This document shows positions 63,814-64,000 of a DNA stretch of 64,000 bases, in pieces. The stretch is from Parvimonas micra (GTDB lineage: Bacteria > Bacillota > Clostridia > Tissierellales > Peptoniphilaceae). The position numbers were made by a program, and so were the translations under genes. The notes under the pieces were generated by a model. That model ran no database searches, was not told the origin of the DNA, and saw only the letters and a program-made list of their open reading frames with translations. The stretch spans positions 186,001 through 250,000 of the forward strand of contig NZ_JAJTJP010000003.1 of NCBI RefSeq assembly GCF_021300775.1, read 5' to 3'. The number at the start of each line of letters is the position of its first letter. The stretch's first letter is position 1.

Positions 63814-64000
63814 TTATGCTAAAATCTTAGTAACAACGCCTGAACCTACTGTTCTTCCGCCTTCTCTGATGGCAAATCTTAAACCTTCATCAATAGCGAT
63901 TGGAGTGATTAATTCGATTATGAATTTAGCGTTATCTCCTGGCATAACCATTTCTACGCCATCTTCTAATTGGATGTTACCAGTTACGTCAGTTGTTCTG
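63814..64000 (-). CDS. tuf: Elongation factor Tu, C-terminal part
   Basis: The last 61 codons are present, cut by the window edge. They read [20 protein letters not shown] and then [22 protein letters not shown], domain III of EF-Tu, which delivers aminoacyl-tRNA to the ribosome. Confidence 0.97.
   Translation of the reverse strand, partial: RTTDVTGNIQLEDGVEMVMPGDNAKFIIELITPIAIDEGLRFAIREGGRTVGSGVVTKILA

Overview
The window is a low-GC (roughly 28-30 % by eye), gram-positive, anaerobe-type chromosome segment. The gene set fits a Peptoniphilaceae-like Firmicute such as Parvimonas: PPDK with its DUF299 regulator, a lone arginine deiminase, a T-box ileS, a THF-riboswitch folT, a type B L31, psuK-psuG and BrnQ. 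That assignment is inference. No rRNA, tRNA or CRISPR array was seen.

Bases 1-18,600 are accessory. 1-11,620 is a mosaic: a broken, internally deleted copy of an rlmD-like rRNA methyltransferase gene (460-735); an ISL3-like IS end plus a streptococcal-looking ltrA and the 43-bp stub of an SDR gene (738-2228); then a decayed Tn1549/CTn-type conjugative element read on the minus strand. It keeps a CD1845-like membrane protein, RepA, DnaC, PcfB and the VirD4 coupling ATPase. A cargo block follows (GNAT, nucleoside phosphorylase, rhodanese-MsrA-MsrB, cupin), then SSB. A Maff2 stub is joined directly to the tail of a large serine recombinase, so the mating-pore, relaxase and catalytic recombinase parts are gone. 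The intact rlmD-like gene follows at 11,627-12,985. 13,242-18,632 is a second island, bounded by a perfect 146-bp direct repeat of the secA 3' end. It carries a CadC-type repressor, an HMA protein, a Cd/Zn/Pb P-type ATPase, a CopZ-like Fe-S protein, a remnant of an Acr3 arsenite pump, an IS21-like end and several gene fragments.

From secA (18,632) onward the window is ordinary chromosome: protein export (secA), folate uptake (folT), arginine deiminase, ileS with a T-box leader, glutathione peroxidase, a GntR-regulated membrane-protein pair, a CPBP protease, an L,D-transpeptidase, ppsR-ppdK, pseudouridine breakdown (psuK-psuG), HIT-rpsU, a cysteine hydrolase, GNAT-topA, flavin reductase-thyA, rpmE2, a heterodimeric ABC exporter, a LacI regulator, an alcohol dehydrogenase, M18 aminopeptidase plus an APC permease (peptide and amino-acid use), potBCD, gpmA, brnQ and the end of tuf.

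Most gaps between converging or distant genes hold rho-independent terminators. Several hold copies of two dispersed, palindrome-rich repeat families; at 61.8-62.05 kb one is nested in the other.

Most notable: BrnQ carries a C-terminal ribbon-helix-helix-like domain; IleRS has the swapped signature GIHH in place of HxGH; msrAB is frameshifted by a 5-bp tandem duplication; and both island edges are marked by partial copies of the neighbouring housekeeping genes.
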